NCBI RefSeq assembly: GCF_001940455.1 | Contig: NZ_MKQR01000028.1 | Location: 164,057 to 228,056 of the forward strand | Direction of reading: 5' to 3' | Origin: Actinokineospora bangkokensis | GTDB taxonomy: Bacteria > Actinomycetota > Actinomycetes > Mycobacteriales > Pseudonocardiaceae | Length of the DNA stretch: 64,000 nucleotides | Shown: positions 9,146-21,200 of the stretch, in pieces | Position numbering within the stretch: the stretch's first letter is position 1 | Layout of the letters: each line of letters opens with the position of its first letter | Program-made: the position numbers and the translations under genes | The notes under the pieces: model-generated | What the model was told of the DNA's origin: nothing | Databases searched by the model: none | Seen by the model: the letters and a program-made list of their open reading frames with translations, nothing else

Positions 9146-9907
9146 TCAGGGGATTCGGCGGGAGATGGCGAGTGCGGCGCGTTGGAGTTCGGCGCCGAGT
9201 TCCTGCACGCGGTCCTCGGGCAGGTCGGCGGTGGTGCCGGTGACCTGGACGGCGGCGGTGGCCTCGCCGTCGGGGGTGGGGACCGGGGCGGCGACGGAGG
9301 CCATGCCGGGTTCGCGCTCGCCGCGGGCCTGCGAGTAGCCGAGCGCGCGGATCGAGCTGAGTTCGGCGGCGAGGGCGGCGCGGTCGACGACGGTGCCGTC
9401 GGTGCGGGTGTGGTCGGTGAGCTGGTCCAGGTAGGCGGTCAGCTCCTCGTCGGACATCTGCGCGGCGAGCGCCTTGCCCGCGCCCAGGTGCAGGGGGAGC
9501 CGTTCGCCGACGGGTAGTTCGTAGCGCAGGGGGGCCGCGCCGGTGACGCGGGCCAGGACGACGCGGGACCAGCCGATGCGCTTGAACAGCGACGCGGTCA
9601 GGCCGGTCGCCGCGGCCAGGTCCTGGAGCACGGGTCGTGCGGCGGTGAGCAGGGGGCTGGTGGTCAGGTAGGCGTGCGCGCCGAACACCAGGCCGACGCC
9701 GGGGCGGTAGCCGTGGGCGTCGCGCTCGACCCGGCCGCGCGCCTCCAGCACGCTCAGGATGCGCTGGGTGGTGGGGATGGGGAGGCCCGCGCGGCGGGCG
9801 ATGTCGGTCAGCCGCAGGGCGTGGTGGCTGCTGTCGACGACCTCCAGGATGTCGATCGCGCGTTCCAGCGACCGCATGCTGGTCGCGGTTTTCGGCTGGT
9901 CCGGCAC
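9146..9907 (-). CDS. IclR-family transcriptional regulator
   Basis: The protein has a winged-helix N-terminus (SLERAIDILEVVDSS, then LTDIARRAGLPIPTTQRILSVLEARG) and a C-terminal effector domain (LHLGAGKALAA, GYSQARGEREPGMASVAAPV) typical of IclR regulators. The GTG start at 9907 (253 residues) is preferred because a G-rich Shine-Dalgarno lies about 6 nt before it. The frame stays open up to a GTG at 9952. It sits at the 3' end of the catabolic operon on the same strand and has its own upstream motif (9945-9960), shared with the operon promoter, so it probably controls both. Confidence 0.88.
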   Translation of the reverse strand: MPDQPKTATSMRSLERAIDILEVVDSSHHALRLTDIARRAGLPIPTTQRILSVLEARGRVERDAHGYRPGVGLVFGAHAYLTTSPLLTAARPVLQDLAAATGLTASLFKRIGWSRVVLARVTGAAPLRYELPVGERLPLHLGAGKALAAQMSDEELTAYLDQLTDHTRTDGTVVDRAALAAELSSIRALGYSQARGEREPGMASVAAPVPTPDGEATAAVQVTGTTADLPEDRVQELGAELQRAALAISRRIP

Positions 9908-9944
9908 GGTGCCCCCTGCGAGGTGATCGCTGACGGCACCATCC

Positions 9945-9960
9945 TTCCACACAGTGGTAA
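9945..9960. promoter_or_regulatory. Candidate IclR operator, copy 1
   Basis: TTCCACACAGTGGTAA lies 38 nt upstream of the chosen IclR start. A 16-bp relative with 13 identities occurs before the operon (14005-14020). Shared motifs at the regulator's own promoter and at a linked target promoter are what an autoregulating local repressor or activator would leave. Confidence 0.5.
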
Positions 9961-9976
9961 TGAGTACCGTGAGCGG

Positions 9977-10942
9977 TCAGCGCAGGGCGGTGGCGTTGGG
10001 CGGTGAGCCGACGCCGCCGACGAGGTGCAGCGGTTTGACGACGACGAGCGCGTCCCAGCGCTGGTGTTCGCGGCTGTCCGCGACGAGGGCGGTCAGGTCC
10101 CACAGCTCGCCGAGCGGGACGCCGAGCTTGGCGATGAGCTCCTGGTGCACCATCCCCCCGTCCTCGGGGGCGGTGCGCAGGAAGGTGTCGGTGGCGACCG
10201 GCAGCACCTCGACCGCGAACGTGTCGGTGGCCAGGAGCGCGACCCGGTGGTCCCACAGCCAGGCGGGCAGGTCGCGGGTCTGCCGGAAGCCGGTGGCGCG
10301 CCGGGCCTCCCGCACCTCGGCGCGGCGCTCGTCGTCGGCGTCGAGGAACCACCGCGCCCAGCCGGTGTGCACGAGCACGAGGTCGCCGGGGCGGACCCGC
10401 TCGCCCTGGGCGGCGAGGGCCCGGTCCAGCACGTCGACGTCGAGCGCGGGTCCCCACCGGTGGTCGAGCGGGGTGCCCTCGGCGGCGAGCAGGCCTTCGA
10501 CGTCCACGACGACACCGCGGCCGACGATCGGCTTCTCCGCCCACCGCTGCACGCCGAGCGCCGGGTGCCCGGCGCGGACGTCCTCGTCCGGCACGCCGTT
10601 GTAGAAGCCGTGGCCGGAGGCGCGCCGGTGGCGCAGCCCGTCGACCTGGGAGGTGGCTTGCAGCCAGAACTCGCGCAGCACGTCGTCGCGGGAGTTCTCG
10701 TGCGCCGCGACGACCTCGTGGCGCGGCGCCGAGCGCGCCCGCGCCATGGGCGGGTCGAAGGCGTCCAGCGCGTGGTCGAGGCTGAACACCGCGCCGCGCT
10801 CCACCGACGCGGCGGCGGCCGCCACCTCGGCCGGCCCGGCGAAGTTGGCGGTGCCGCGCTCGGGGTCGCGGTCGAACACGCCCCAGCTGGAGCCGGGCGG
10901 GTGGCGGGTGAGCAGCTCGGCGTAGGTGGGCACGTCAGCCAT
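9977..10942 (-). CDS. Cyclase-family (PF04199-like) metal hydrolase
   Basis: The 321-residue protein resembles the cyclase/kynurenine formamidase-like family. It has VVDVEGLLAAEG, GDLVLVHTGWARWF, and the late run GGMVHQELIAKLGVPLGELWDLTAL. Members open or close small amides, lactones or cyclic acids using a bound metal, and the substrate here is unknown. The ATG at 10942 is chosen because the longer reading lacks family similarity. It overlaps the stop of the small membrane gene by 8 nt, indicating one transcript with the TRAP-type permease and the dehydrogenase/RraA fusion. Confidence 0.75.
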   Translation of the reverse strand: MADVPTYAELLTRHPPGSSWGVFDRDPERGTANFAGPAEVAAAAASVERGAVFSLDHALDAFDPPMARARSAPRHEVVAAHENSRDDVLREFWLQATSQVDGLRHRRASGHGFYNGVPDEDVRAGHPALGVQRWAEKPIVGRGVVVDVEGLLAAEGTPLDHRWGPALDVDVLDRALAAQGERVRPGDLVLVHTGWARWFLDADDERRAEVREARRATGFRQTRDLPAWLWDHRVALLATDTFAVEVLPVATDTFLRTAPEDGGMVHQELIAKLGVPLGELWDLTALVADSREHQRWDALVVVKPLHLVGGVGSPPNATALR

Positions 10943-11186
10943 GCTGGTCCTGCTTGCCGTAGGACAGCGCGAACGACAGCAGGCCCGCCACCGACGCCCC
11001 GCCGAACGCGAAGGGGGCGAGGGTGCTCGCCCACTGCCGGGCGGCGCTCGCGTCACCCAGGGCCAGCGCCGCGGCTTGACCGAGGACGATCGCCAGGCCC
11101 GCGAGGAGGAAGAACACCACGGACACTCCGAAGAGGACGGATGTCGCGGTCGCTGCCCTGCTCGGCGTTGAGAGGTGTGCGCTCAC
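10935..11186 (-). CDS. Small two-helix membrane protein
   Basis: This 83-residue protein starts with GTG, with AGGAGA placed well upstream. Two hydrophobic stretches (VLFGVSVVFFLLAGLAIVLG and the segment around PFAFGGASVAGLLSFALSYG) suggest two membrane passes. It sits between a DctM-like permease and the cyclase in an overlapping operon. A TRAP small subunit is usually longer with four helices, so this would be an unusually small partner or an unrelated accessory protein. I do not recognise the family. Confidence 0.65.
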   Translation of the reverse strand: MSAHLSTPSRAATATSVLFGVSVVFFLLAGLAIVLGQAAALALGDASAARQWASTLAPFAFGGASVAGLLSFALSYGKQDQHG

Positions 11187-11227
11187 TGGTTCTCCTGGTT
11201 CAGTGCGAAGGGCGGTCGGGCGAGGGG

Positions 11228-12646
11228 TCAGACGGGCAGGACGCCGACGGCGATCAGCACGCCGAGGCCGAGGATGGGCAGGCAGTAGTAGCGCAGCAGC
11301 GGCAGGAACGTCTTCACCGGGTCGACCCGCGCGATGCCGGAGGCGACGTAGATCGGTGCGCCCGAGGGGGGTGAGGCGCCCTCGGTGGAGGCGAAGATCA
11401 GCACGGCCGCGGCGGCGACCGGCGCCGGGATGCCCGCGCCGACCAGGGCCACGACCGCGACCGGGCCGATGGCGGCCATCGTGGCGCTGGCGGTCAGCGG
11501 GACGGCGGTGGCCACGACGATCACGCCGATCGCGACCGCCATCAGCCACGCCGGGGCGTCCAGGCCGGTGAGGACCTGCTTGAGCTGGCCCGCCAGGCCC
11601 AGGTCGGCGAGGACGTTGGAGGCGGAGAACGCGGCCACGATGGTGATGCCGATGACACCGAACGACGGCGCGGCACCGGCGATCGTGGTCCGCCAGCCCG
11701 CGGCGGTGCGCGGCAGGTGCCTGCGGCCCAGCACGAGCACGAGCGCGATCATCAGCACCGGGATCCAGGTGACGAGGCTGATGACGTCCGGCATCGCGTA
11801 CGGCTGGGCGGCCAGCGCCGTGCCGTCGGAGAGCACCACCGGCTTCTTGAGCTGCTCGCCGACACCGGAGTAGGTGCCCAGGGCCTCGGCGACCGGCCCG
11901 CGGGTGAGCAGCAGCGGCACGAGGATGGGCAGGAACAGCAGCAACGACGTCCACCCGGTGCGCAGGCTCTGCCGCAGCGGCAGCAGGTCGGCCCGCGACA
12001 TGGGCTCGATCCCGTTGCGCCGCACCAGGTACCACACCAGCACGATGCGGTAGCCCAGGCACCACAACCCGGCCAGCGCCAGCGGCGCGACGATCTCGTC
12101 GGGCTGCATCACCCCCTGGGCGGCGAGGCCGCCGACGAGGATGAACATCGTGGCGGAGAAGGGGAACGACACGCCCATGCCCGCGCCGCCCGCGACGACC
12201 GTGGCCGCCAGCTCGGGCTTGACGCCCGACCGCTTCATCCACGGCACGGTCACCGACCCGACCGCGGCGGTGACCGCGGCGCCGACGTGGGCGATGGCGC
12301 CGAACGCGCCGCCCGCGACGGTGGCGGTGTAGACCGACCCGCCGCGCAACCGGCCCAGGCCCGAGTTCAGCAGGTCGATCAACCGGTCCAGCACCGGTGT
12401 CCTGGTCAGCAGGTAGGACATGAACACGAACGCCAGGCCCGCGAACGTGACCTCCTCCTGCATCGCGTCGAGCACGGCCTCCCCGATCGAGTGCCACGCC
12501 GAGCCGCCCGCCACGCCGCCGACCAGCGCGAACCCGCAGACCGCGACGAACCCGATGGCCATCGCCTCGCCGATGTTGCGCTTGACGACCGCGTTCCAGA
12601 ACACGATCACGCCGACGAACGCCAGCAGCGCCCACACCCCGGTCAT
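11228..12646 (-). CDS. TRAP-type large permease (DctM-like)
   Basis: The 472-residue polytopic protein has DctM-type features. There is a GGAFGAIAHVGAAVTAAVGS segment followed by SGVKPELAATVVAGGAGMGV, matching the region where DctM proteins have a Gly/Ser-rich loop and a GYxxxxAA stretch. A C-terminal run EGASPPSGAPIYVASGI corresponds to the conserved PP.G motif. Such permeases import organic acids using ion gradients, normally with a solute-binding protein and a small subunit, neither clearly present here. Its ATG overlaps the stop of the preceding gene by one base (TGATG), so the two are coupled. Confidence 0.75.
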   Translation of the reverse strand: MTGVWALLAFVGVIVFWNAVVKRNIGEAMAIGFVAVCGFALVGGVAGGSAWHSIGEAVLDAMQEEVTFAGLAFVFMSYLLTRTPVLDRLIDLLNSGLGRLRGGSVYTATVAGGAFGAIAHVGAAVTAAVGSVTVPWMKRSGVKPELAATVVAGGAGMGVSFPFSATMFILVGGLAAQGVMQPDEIVAPLALAGLWCLGYRIVLVWYLVRRNGIEPMSRADLLPLRQSLRTGWTSLLLFLPILVPLLLTRGPVAEALGTYSGVGEQLKKPVVLSDGTALAAQPYAMPDVISLVTWIPVLMIALVLVLGRRHLPRTAAGWRTTIAGAAPSFGVIGITIVAAFSASNVLADLGLAGQLKQVLTGLDAPAWLMAVAIGVIVVATAVPLTASATMAAIGPVAVVALVGAGIPAPVAAAAVLIFASTEGASPPSGAPIYVASGIARVDPVKTFLPLLRYYCLPILGLGVLIAVGVLPV

Positions 12647-13992
12647 CACGCGGTCCCGGCGAGGATCGCGGCCCGGCGGCGGGCCTCGTCGGCCTCGACG
12701 GCCCGCCCGCCCCGCAGGCTCGCCCCGACCTCGGCGGCGGGCACCACGATGACGCCGTCGTCGTCGCCGACGACCAGGTCGCCGGGCCGCACGACGACGC
12801 CGCCGACCGCGACCGGCACGTTCACCCGGCCGGGCCCGTTCTTGTACGGCCCGGCGGGGCAGACCCCGCGCGCCCAGGTCGGGAAGCCGATGTCCTCCAG
12901 CTCGACGACGTCGCGCACGGCCCCGTCGACCACGATCCCGCGCACGCCGCGCCGCTTGGCCCGCTCGGCCATCAGCTCCCCGATCAGCGCGCGGCTGGTG
13001 TCCCCGCCGCCGTTGACGACGAGGACGTCGCCGGGCCTCGACGAGGCGATCGCGCTGTGCAGGGCGAGGTTGTCGCCGTTGCGCACCCAGACGGTGCGCG
13101 CGCGACCCACCACCCTGGCGCCGCGCCACAGCGCGCGGATGCCGCCGTCGAGCATGCCCATGCGGTCGCGCGCGTCACCGATGTTGGCCACCGGCAGCCC
13201 GGCGAACCGGTCGAACAGGTCGTCGGAGGGGGCCAGGGCGGCGTCCGCGGCGGCGCGGTGGGTCTCCGCGGTGGCGCGCGTCATCACCGCCCGCATCCCC
13301 AGCTCCTCCAGCAGGTCCGCCGCCGCCTCCGACTCGCCCGCCCGGCGCGCGGCGTGCTTGAGCGTCCCGTCGTGCAGCCTGGCCAGCGCCTCGTCGCCGC
13401 CGGAGAGCTCGCGGGCGATCTGCTCGCGCACCCACGCCTCCGCGCCCGCCGCGTGCCCGGCCGCCACCGACTCGACGAGCAGCGCGCCGAGCCCCTTCAT
13501 GAACGTGCTGCGCAACAGCTTGCGCGCCGAGGCGTCACCCGGGGCGCCGCCGATGTCCTCGGCGGCGGCGCCGAGCGCGGCGAAGGCCTCGGTCACCGCG
13601 GTGGAGGCCTGCCCGCTGACGATCACCGAGGTCGCGGCGCCCCGCGCGGGCACGGGCCCGATCACGGCGACGTCGGCGAACCGGTGCTCGCCCACGACGG
13701 CCGCGATCCGCTGCTTGACCTCCCGCGCGGCGGTGTTGAGGTCCGCGAACACCGCGTCCGGCGCGAGGTGGGGCGCCACCGACGCGGCGGCGCCCTCGGC
13801 CGCGGCGCCGCCGACCAGGCTCACCACCAGCCGCGCGCCGCTGACCGCGGCCTGCGGCGACTCGGCGCGCACGACCTCCGCGGGGGTGGTCCCGGCGACG
13901 GGGTCGTACCCCGCGACCTCCCAGCCCTGCTCCACCAGCCCGGCCGCGTACAGCGCGCCTGCTTCGCCCAGCCCCAGGACCGTCGCCCGCAT
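12646..13992 (-). CDS. Fusion of a beta-hydroxyacid dehydrogenase-like protein and an RraA-like aldolase
   Basis: Residues 1-255 form an NAD(P)-binding dehydrogenase with a Rossmann motif ATVLGLGEAGALYAAG, DLNTAAREVKQRIA, and a DUF1932-like C-terminal lobe (KLLRSTFMKGLGALLVESV). Residues 260-448 form an RraA/HMG-aldolase-like domain with VVNGGGDTSRALIGELMA and GIVVDGAVRDVVELE. RraA-like enzymes of this type cleave 4-hydroxy-2-oxo acids. Joined, the two halves could process one hydroxyacid in sequence, which is inference. The ATG at 13992 has GGAGG 4 nt ahead, and an ATG 6 codons upstream is less likely. It is first in the operon. Confidence 0.82.
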   Translation of the reverse strand: MRATVLGLGEAGALYAAGLVEQGWEVAGYDPVAGTTPAEVVRAESPQAAVSGARLVVSLVGGAAAEGAAASVAPHLAPDAVFADLNTAAREVKQRIAAVVGEHRFADVAVIGPVPARGAATSVIVSGQASTAVTEAFAALGAAAEDIGGAPGDASARKLLRSTFMKGLGALLVESVAAGHAAGAEAWVREQIARELSGGDEALARLHDGTLKHAARRAGESEAAADLLEELGMRAVMTRATAETHRAAADAALAPSDDLFDRFAGLPVANIGDARDRMGMLDGGIRALWRGARVVGRARTVWVRNGDNLALHSAIASSRPGDVLVVNGGGDTSRALIGELMAERAKRRGVRGIVVDGAVRDVVELEDIGFPTWARGVCPAGPYKNGPGRVNVPVAVGGVVVRPGDLVVGDDDGVIVVPAAEVGASLRGGRAVEADEARRRAAILAGTA

Positions 13993-14004
13993 GTCGCCTC
14001 CAGT

Positions 14005-14020
14005 TTTCATACAGTGATAA
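14005..14020. promoter_or_regulatory. Candidate IclR operator, copy 2
   Basis: TTTCATACAGTGATAA lies 13-28 nt before the start of the first operon gene and resembles 9945-9960. Just upstream, GGTTATCACTG and AGTAACCATC also form a loose dyad. A bound regulator here would overlap the translation start region. Confidence 0.45.
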
Positions 14021-14285
14021 CCGGTCTCGCTAGATGGTTACTATTGCCGCGAGGTGAGAAGTACGTCAACCCTTCGCGGCGAAGTCGGGAACGGGTTCGG
14101 GTGCGGCGCCCGACCGCGTCGGGTGCGTGCGGCGGCACGGGGTCACCCCTGGCCACCGCGCGGCCCGCTGTGGCGCATGTGCGCTCCCGGCTGCGGTGAG
14201 CGGGGGTGGGGGTGGATGCTCACGGAGTGCAACGTTCCTGCGAGTCCCGGCGATGTCGTCGGCAGGTGTCCGGGTGGAGGTCGTC

Positions 14286-15059
14286 GTGAGTGTTCCGGTG
14301 GTCCGGGTGGGGGCCGCGAGTGACGTGGGGGCCGTGCGCGCCGCCAACGAGGACTCGTTCCTGGTGGGGGAGTCCGTGTTCGCCGTGGCGGACGGGATGG
14401 GTGGTCACGCCGCCGGGGACGTGGCCAGCGCGATGGCGGTGGAGGGGTTGCGCGGCCTCGACGCCGAAGGGGGGAAGCGGGCCGATGACGTGCGCGCCCG
14501 GTTGGTGCGGGTGAACGCCGACATCGTGGCCGCGGGGGTGCGCGACCCCGGGCGGTCGGGGATGGGGACGACGGTGACCGGGATCTGCCTGGTGGACTTC
14601 GCCGGGTCGCCGCACTGGGTGGTGTTCAACGTGGGGGACTCGCGGGTCTACCGGTTCGCCGACGGGGAGTTCGCGCAGCTGACCACCGACCACTCCGAGG
14701 TGGCCGAGCTGGTGGCCGCCGGGGAGCTGACCCCGGAGGAGGCGGCGGTGGACTTCCGGCGCAACGTCGTCACCCGCGCCCTGGGGTCGGCCGTGGCCCC
14801 CGAGCCGGACCTGCTGGTGCTGCCGCCGACCGAGGGCGACCGGTTCCTGCTCTGCTCCGACGGGCTCACCAACGAGCTGCCCGACGAGGACATCGCCGCG
14901 GTGCTGGCCAGGGTCGACGACCCGAAGGAGGCCGCCCAGCGCCTGGTGGCCGACGCGGTGGCCGCCGGTGGCCGGGACAACGTCACCGCCGTCGTCCTCG
15001 ACCACGTGCGCTCCGCGGCCGACGACGCCGGGGAGACCGCGCCGAGGAAGGTGACCTAG
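14286..15059 (+). CDS. PP2C-family Ser/Thr protein phosphatase
   Basis: The 257-residue soluble phosphatase carries the PP2C metal-binding motifs: NEDS at 21-24, VADGMGGHAAGD from 34, GDSRVYR, LLCSDGLT near 188 and GGRDNVTAVV near 228. Metal-dependent phosphatases of this type remove phosphates put on by Hanks-type kinases. The GTG start at 14286 has GGAGG 7 nt upstream, and a longer reading would add no conserved sequence. It is the first gene of a run of seven plus-strand genes with gaps of 2 nt or overlaps. It probably reverses phosphorylation by the kinase two genes on. Confidence 0.9.
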   Translation: MSVPVVRVGAASDVGAVRAANEDSFLVGESVFAVADGMGGHAAGDVASAMAVEGLRGLDAEGGKRADDVRARLVRVNADIVAAGVRDPGRSGMGTTVTGICLVDFAGSPHWVVFNVGDSRVYRFADGEFAQLTTDHSEVAELVAAGELTPEEAAVDFRRNVVTRALGSAVAPEPDLLVLPPTEGDRFLLCSDGLTNELPDEDIAAVLARVDDPKEAAQRLVADAVAAGGRDNVTAVVLDHVRSAADDAGETAPRKVT

Positions 15060-15061
15060 CG

Positions 15062-16392
15062 ATGCCGTCGCGGTACCGCGCGGGTGGGTGGACCGCGGTG
15101 CTCGGCCGCCGGTGTGCCCTGCTCCTCGCGGTACCGCCGGACTCGCCGGTGGTGGCCGCCTGCTGGGCGCAGGTGGACGCCGACCCCCTGGAACTGCTCG
15201 CCGCCGCGACCGGGGGCGCGCTGCGCGGTGCACCCGACTTCGCCATCGCCGGGCAGGGCGTGCTCCTGCTGCGCGGGGCGGCCCGCGCGGTGGTGGGCGA
15301 CGAGGAGTTCGCAGGCGCTGGGGTGAGCACGTGGCGGGAAGTGCCGCTGGCCGAGGGTGTGGGCGCGGTGACGCTGGTGGCCGAGGACGCCACCGGACCT
15401 GCTTTGCCGCTGTTGGGCGGGATCGTCGCCGCGGGCGAACTGCACGTCGACTTCGCAGGCACAGCGCAGCCTCACCCCGCCGGGCGGGCACCTGACGAAC
15501 CCGAAGCACGACAAGCGCAGCCCATCGCCTCCCAGGCCGCGCCACCTGAGCAGCGGGACGAAGCACCGGAGCAGCCGGTGCCCCCCGTGTCTACGGAACC
15601 TGCGCAGCCAGACGACGCGCCGGCGCCGTCGGCTCTCGGGCAGCCGGTGTCGTCCGATGTTGTGGCGCTTGAGAAGCCGACGAGTGACCCGGTGCTCGCG
15701 CAGCCGCCTCCCGCCGAGGTCGCGGTGCCTGATCAGCGGGACGAGGTGCCGCCGGAGCCGACCGGGATGACGGAGGTCGTGCCGGGCGGTGCGACGACCA
15801 CCGTGGCCGCCGTCGACGCGATGGTGTCCGCCCTCGCCCAGCCCGCCTCCGGGGCCACCGAGTTCATCCCCCGCGACGCCACCCAGGTCATCACGCACCT
15901 GGACTGGGCGGCCACCCCGCCGCCCCCGCGCGCCCTCGCGCCCGGGCACGTGCTCGCCGTCCGGTGTTCCCAGTCGCACCTGAACCCGCCCGAGGCGCGG
16001 CAGTGCCGGGCGTGCCAGGGGCCGATCGCGGAGCAGGAGATCGAGGAGGTGCCCCGGCCGGTGCTGGGGGCCCTGCGGTTCTCGACCGGGGACCTCATCC
16101 CGCTGGACCGGGGGGTCGTCATCGGGCGGGCGCCGGACGCCTCCGCGACCGCGCAGGGGGTGCGGCACGTGCTGAAGGTGCCCGGGGACGACATCTCGCG
16201 CACGCACGCCGAGGTGCGGTTGGACGGGTGGCGGGTGCTGGTGGTCGACCTCGGGTCGCGCAACGGGACGTCGGTGACGCCGCAGATGGAGGTGACCTTC
16301 GAGGTGGGGGCCGAGCGGGCGGTGGAGCTGGCGCCGTGGGCCTACGTGGCGCTGGGCACCGGGGGGACCGGGTTCACCTACGAGGTGACCGG

Positions 16393-16396
<4 letters not shown>
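15062..16396 (+). CDS. FHA-domain protein with zinc-ribbon-like knuckle
   Basis: The 444-residue protein has three parts. Residues 1-140 are a folded region of unknown type, rich in small residues. Residues 140-300 are a proline/glutamine/alanine-rich linker. The C-terminus holds a short Cys cluster (RCSQSHLNPPEARQCRACQG near 302) followed by an FHA domain at 350-440 with GRAPDAS, ISRTHAEV and LGSRNGT. FHA domains bind phosphothreonine, so it is a likely docking partner of the kinase encoded next. Its stop overlaps the kinase GTG by 4 nt. Confidence 0.88.
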
Positions 16397-18156
<1,760 letters not shown>

Positions 18157-18245
18157 CAGAAACCTGTCCGTTATCCCCTTCCTGCAACACCGGGGCCGCA
18201 GCCCGCGATAACGGCGGGTGACAGGCCAGGGACGTAAGGGGAGAA

Positions 18246-21200
18246 GTGGGCTTCTTCAAGCGGCACCGCACCGCGATCGCGTCCACGGCGGTCCTGGTCC
18301 TCGGCGCGAGCGCCCTGGTCACCTTCGCCCTGTCCTCCACCGGCTACCCGGTGCGCCAGGCCGACCTGCACGACGGCGGGATCTGGGTGACCAGCGACGC
18401 CGACGGCCTCGTCGGCAGGCTGAACAAGCCGGTCGGCTCGCTCGACGCCGCGTTCTACCCGCCCGGCGGCGCGCAGACCTCCTACCAGCTCGACGTGCTG
18501 CAGGACGGCGCCGCCGTGGTCGCCCGCGACCTGGCCACCGGCCGGGCGCTGCCGGTCGACGTCGGCCTGGCCAGGGCGCTGCCGGACGGCGCGGTGCCGG
18601 TCGGTGCGGACGTGCGGCTGCGCTTGGGCGGTGGCACCCTGGCCGCGCTCGACCCCGCCTCGGGCAAGGTGTGGGCGACCAGGGTCGACGAGCGGGCGGG
18701 CACCACCGACCTGTCCGGCATCGACCCCGCCGGGCCCGCCGTGGCCACCCTCGACGGGGGCGGCACCGCCGCGCTCGCGGTCGGTGTCGACGGCGCCGTG
18801 CACGCGGTGTCCGCCAGCGGCAAGACGGTCACCGTCCGGGTCGGCGACAGCGGCTTCGAGCCCGCCGACTACGGGCAGCTGAGCGGCAAGCCGCGCGCGG
18901 CGCAGGCCACCGCCGTCGGTGAGCTGATGGTCGTGCTCGACACCGGCGACGGCACCCTCTACCTGCCCGACGGCTCCACCCGCGCCCTCGGCGCGGACGC
19001 CGACGCCCGCTTGCAGCAGCCGTCGCAGTCCGCGGCCACCGCGCTCGTCGCCACCAGCCGCGGGCTGTTCGCTGTGGGGATGGGCGACGGCGCCATCACC
19101 GCCCTGCACGAGGGCGCCGCGGGTGCGCCCGCCGCGCCGGTGCGCCTCGGGGACTGCGTCTACGCGGCGTGGGCCAAGTCCACCCCCGGCTACGTGCGCG
19201 CCTGCGGCGGCGGCAAGGCCACCCCGGGCAACCTGCGCGACGAGGCCGCCCTGGTCAAACCGCAGTTCCGCGTCAACAGGCAGGCCGTGGTGCTCAACGA
19301 CCTGGCCACCGGCGCGGTGTGGGACCTGGGCACGCAGCAGAAGGTCGACGACTGGTCGGCGGTCAAGCCCCCGCCGATCGAGAGCGACAGCGACAAGTCC
19401 AAGGACGACAAGAACACCGACGCCGCGCGGGACAAGCCGCCGAAGGCCGTCGACGACACCCTGGGCGCGCGGCCGGGCCGCACCACCGTGCTGCACGTGC
19501 TGGACAACGACTCCGACCCGGCGGGCAACACCCTGTCGATCACGGCGCTGAGCGCCACCCAGGTCGCGGGCTCCCAGCTCTCGGTCGCCCCGGACGGGCA
19601 GACCGTGCAGGTCACCATGCCGCCCGGCGGGCAGAGCGCGTCGTTCAAGTACACCGTGGACGACGGGCGCGGGCTCACCGCGACCGCCACCGTGTCCGTG
19701 CAGGCGCGCGCCGAGGCCGAGAACAAGCCCCCGGAGCCCCGGCTGGCCTACCAGCCCCGGGACTGGTCGGTGCCCGCGGGCGGCAACCTCGTCATGCCCG
19801 CCCTGGCCGACTGGCGCGACTTCGACGGCGACCCCATCGTGCTCGCCGACGCGGCCGCCGAGGCCGGGTCCGTCACCACCACCCCGGACGGGTTCGTCGA
19901 GTACACCGCCCCCGCCGAGCCGGGCCGCCAGCCCGTGCGGTTCCGGGTCACCGACGGCCGCTCGGAACCGGTGGGCGGCACCGAGAACGTCGTCGTGCAG
20001 GACCCGGCCGCTGGCGCGGCGGTCGCCCCCACCGCGGAGCCGGACGTGGCCCGCGGCCAGGTCGGCAAGCCCATCGTGGTGCGGCCGCTGGAGAACGACC
20101 GCCCCGGCGCCGACCCGACCGACCCGCTGGCCCAGCTCGCCCTGGCCGCCGAGGTCGCCACCCCGCCGGGCACCACCGTGCTCTCCGACCTCAAGACCGG
20201 CACCGTCACGGTGACCGCCACCAAGCCGGGCACCACGTTCCTGGAGTACACCGCCTCCTACGGCAACGCCCCCTTCGCCAAGGGCAGCATCCGGGTGGAC
20301 GCGGCACCGGCCCCGCCGTCGCCGCTGCCGCCGGTCGCGGTGCCCGACAGCGCGGTGGTGCGCGGGCAGCTGCCCACCCTGGTCGACGTGCTCGCCAACG
20401 ACTTCGACCCGGCGGGCGACCTGCTCGTGGTGCAGCGCGCCGAGACCACCACCGACGCCCAGTTGCAGGTGGCCGTCGTGCGCGGGCGCTGGCTGCGGAT
20501 CAACGCCGTCACCCCGGCGCTGCTGCCGAACCCGCAGGTGGTGCGGTACAGCATCACCAGCGGCGCCACCGGTGAGGTCACCGGCGAGGTGCAGGTGACC
20601 CAGCTCGCCCCGCCCGCCGACGACACCCCGGTGCCCAAGGACGACCACGCGACCGTCCGCGCGGGCGACGCCGTGACGATCCCGGTGCTGGACAACGACA
20701 CCTCGCCCAGTGGGGCGCCGATCGTGCTCCAGGCCAACGTCCAGGGCGCACCCGGGCCCGGCATGTTGTCGGTGACCGGCGTGCAGGACCCGGACACCCA
20801 GGTCGGCACGGCCTACACCAACGGCGGCACCGTCCGCTACGTGCCGCCCGCGGCCGTGGACGCGCCGACGAAGGTGACGGTCAAGTACGTGGCGCAGAAC
20901 GCCTCGGGCTCGCCCGCCTTCGGGTACGCGCACATCACGATCACCCCGGCGCCCTCGCCCACCAACCCCGACCAGGCGCCCACCCCGCAGCCCGTCGAGG
21001 CGCGCGCGACCGCGGGCGACACCCTGGAGATCTCCCTGCCCACCTCCGGCGTCGACCCCGACGGCGACTCGGTGACCGTCACCGGGATCGGCTCCGCGCC
21101 CGCCCTGGGCCGGGTGCTCGCCGTGGGCGCCACCTCGGTCACCTACCAGGCGTACCCGACCACCGCGGGCACCGACAGCTTCAAGTACGTCGTCACCGAC

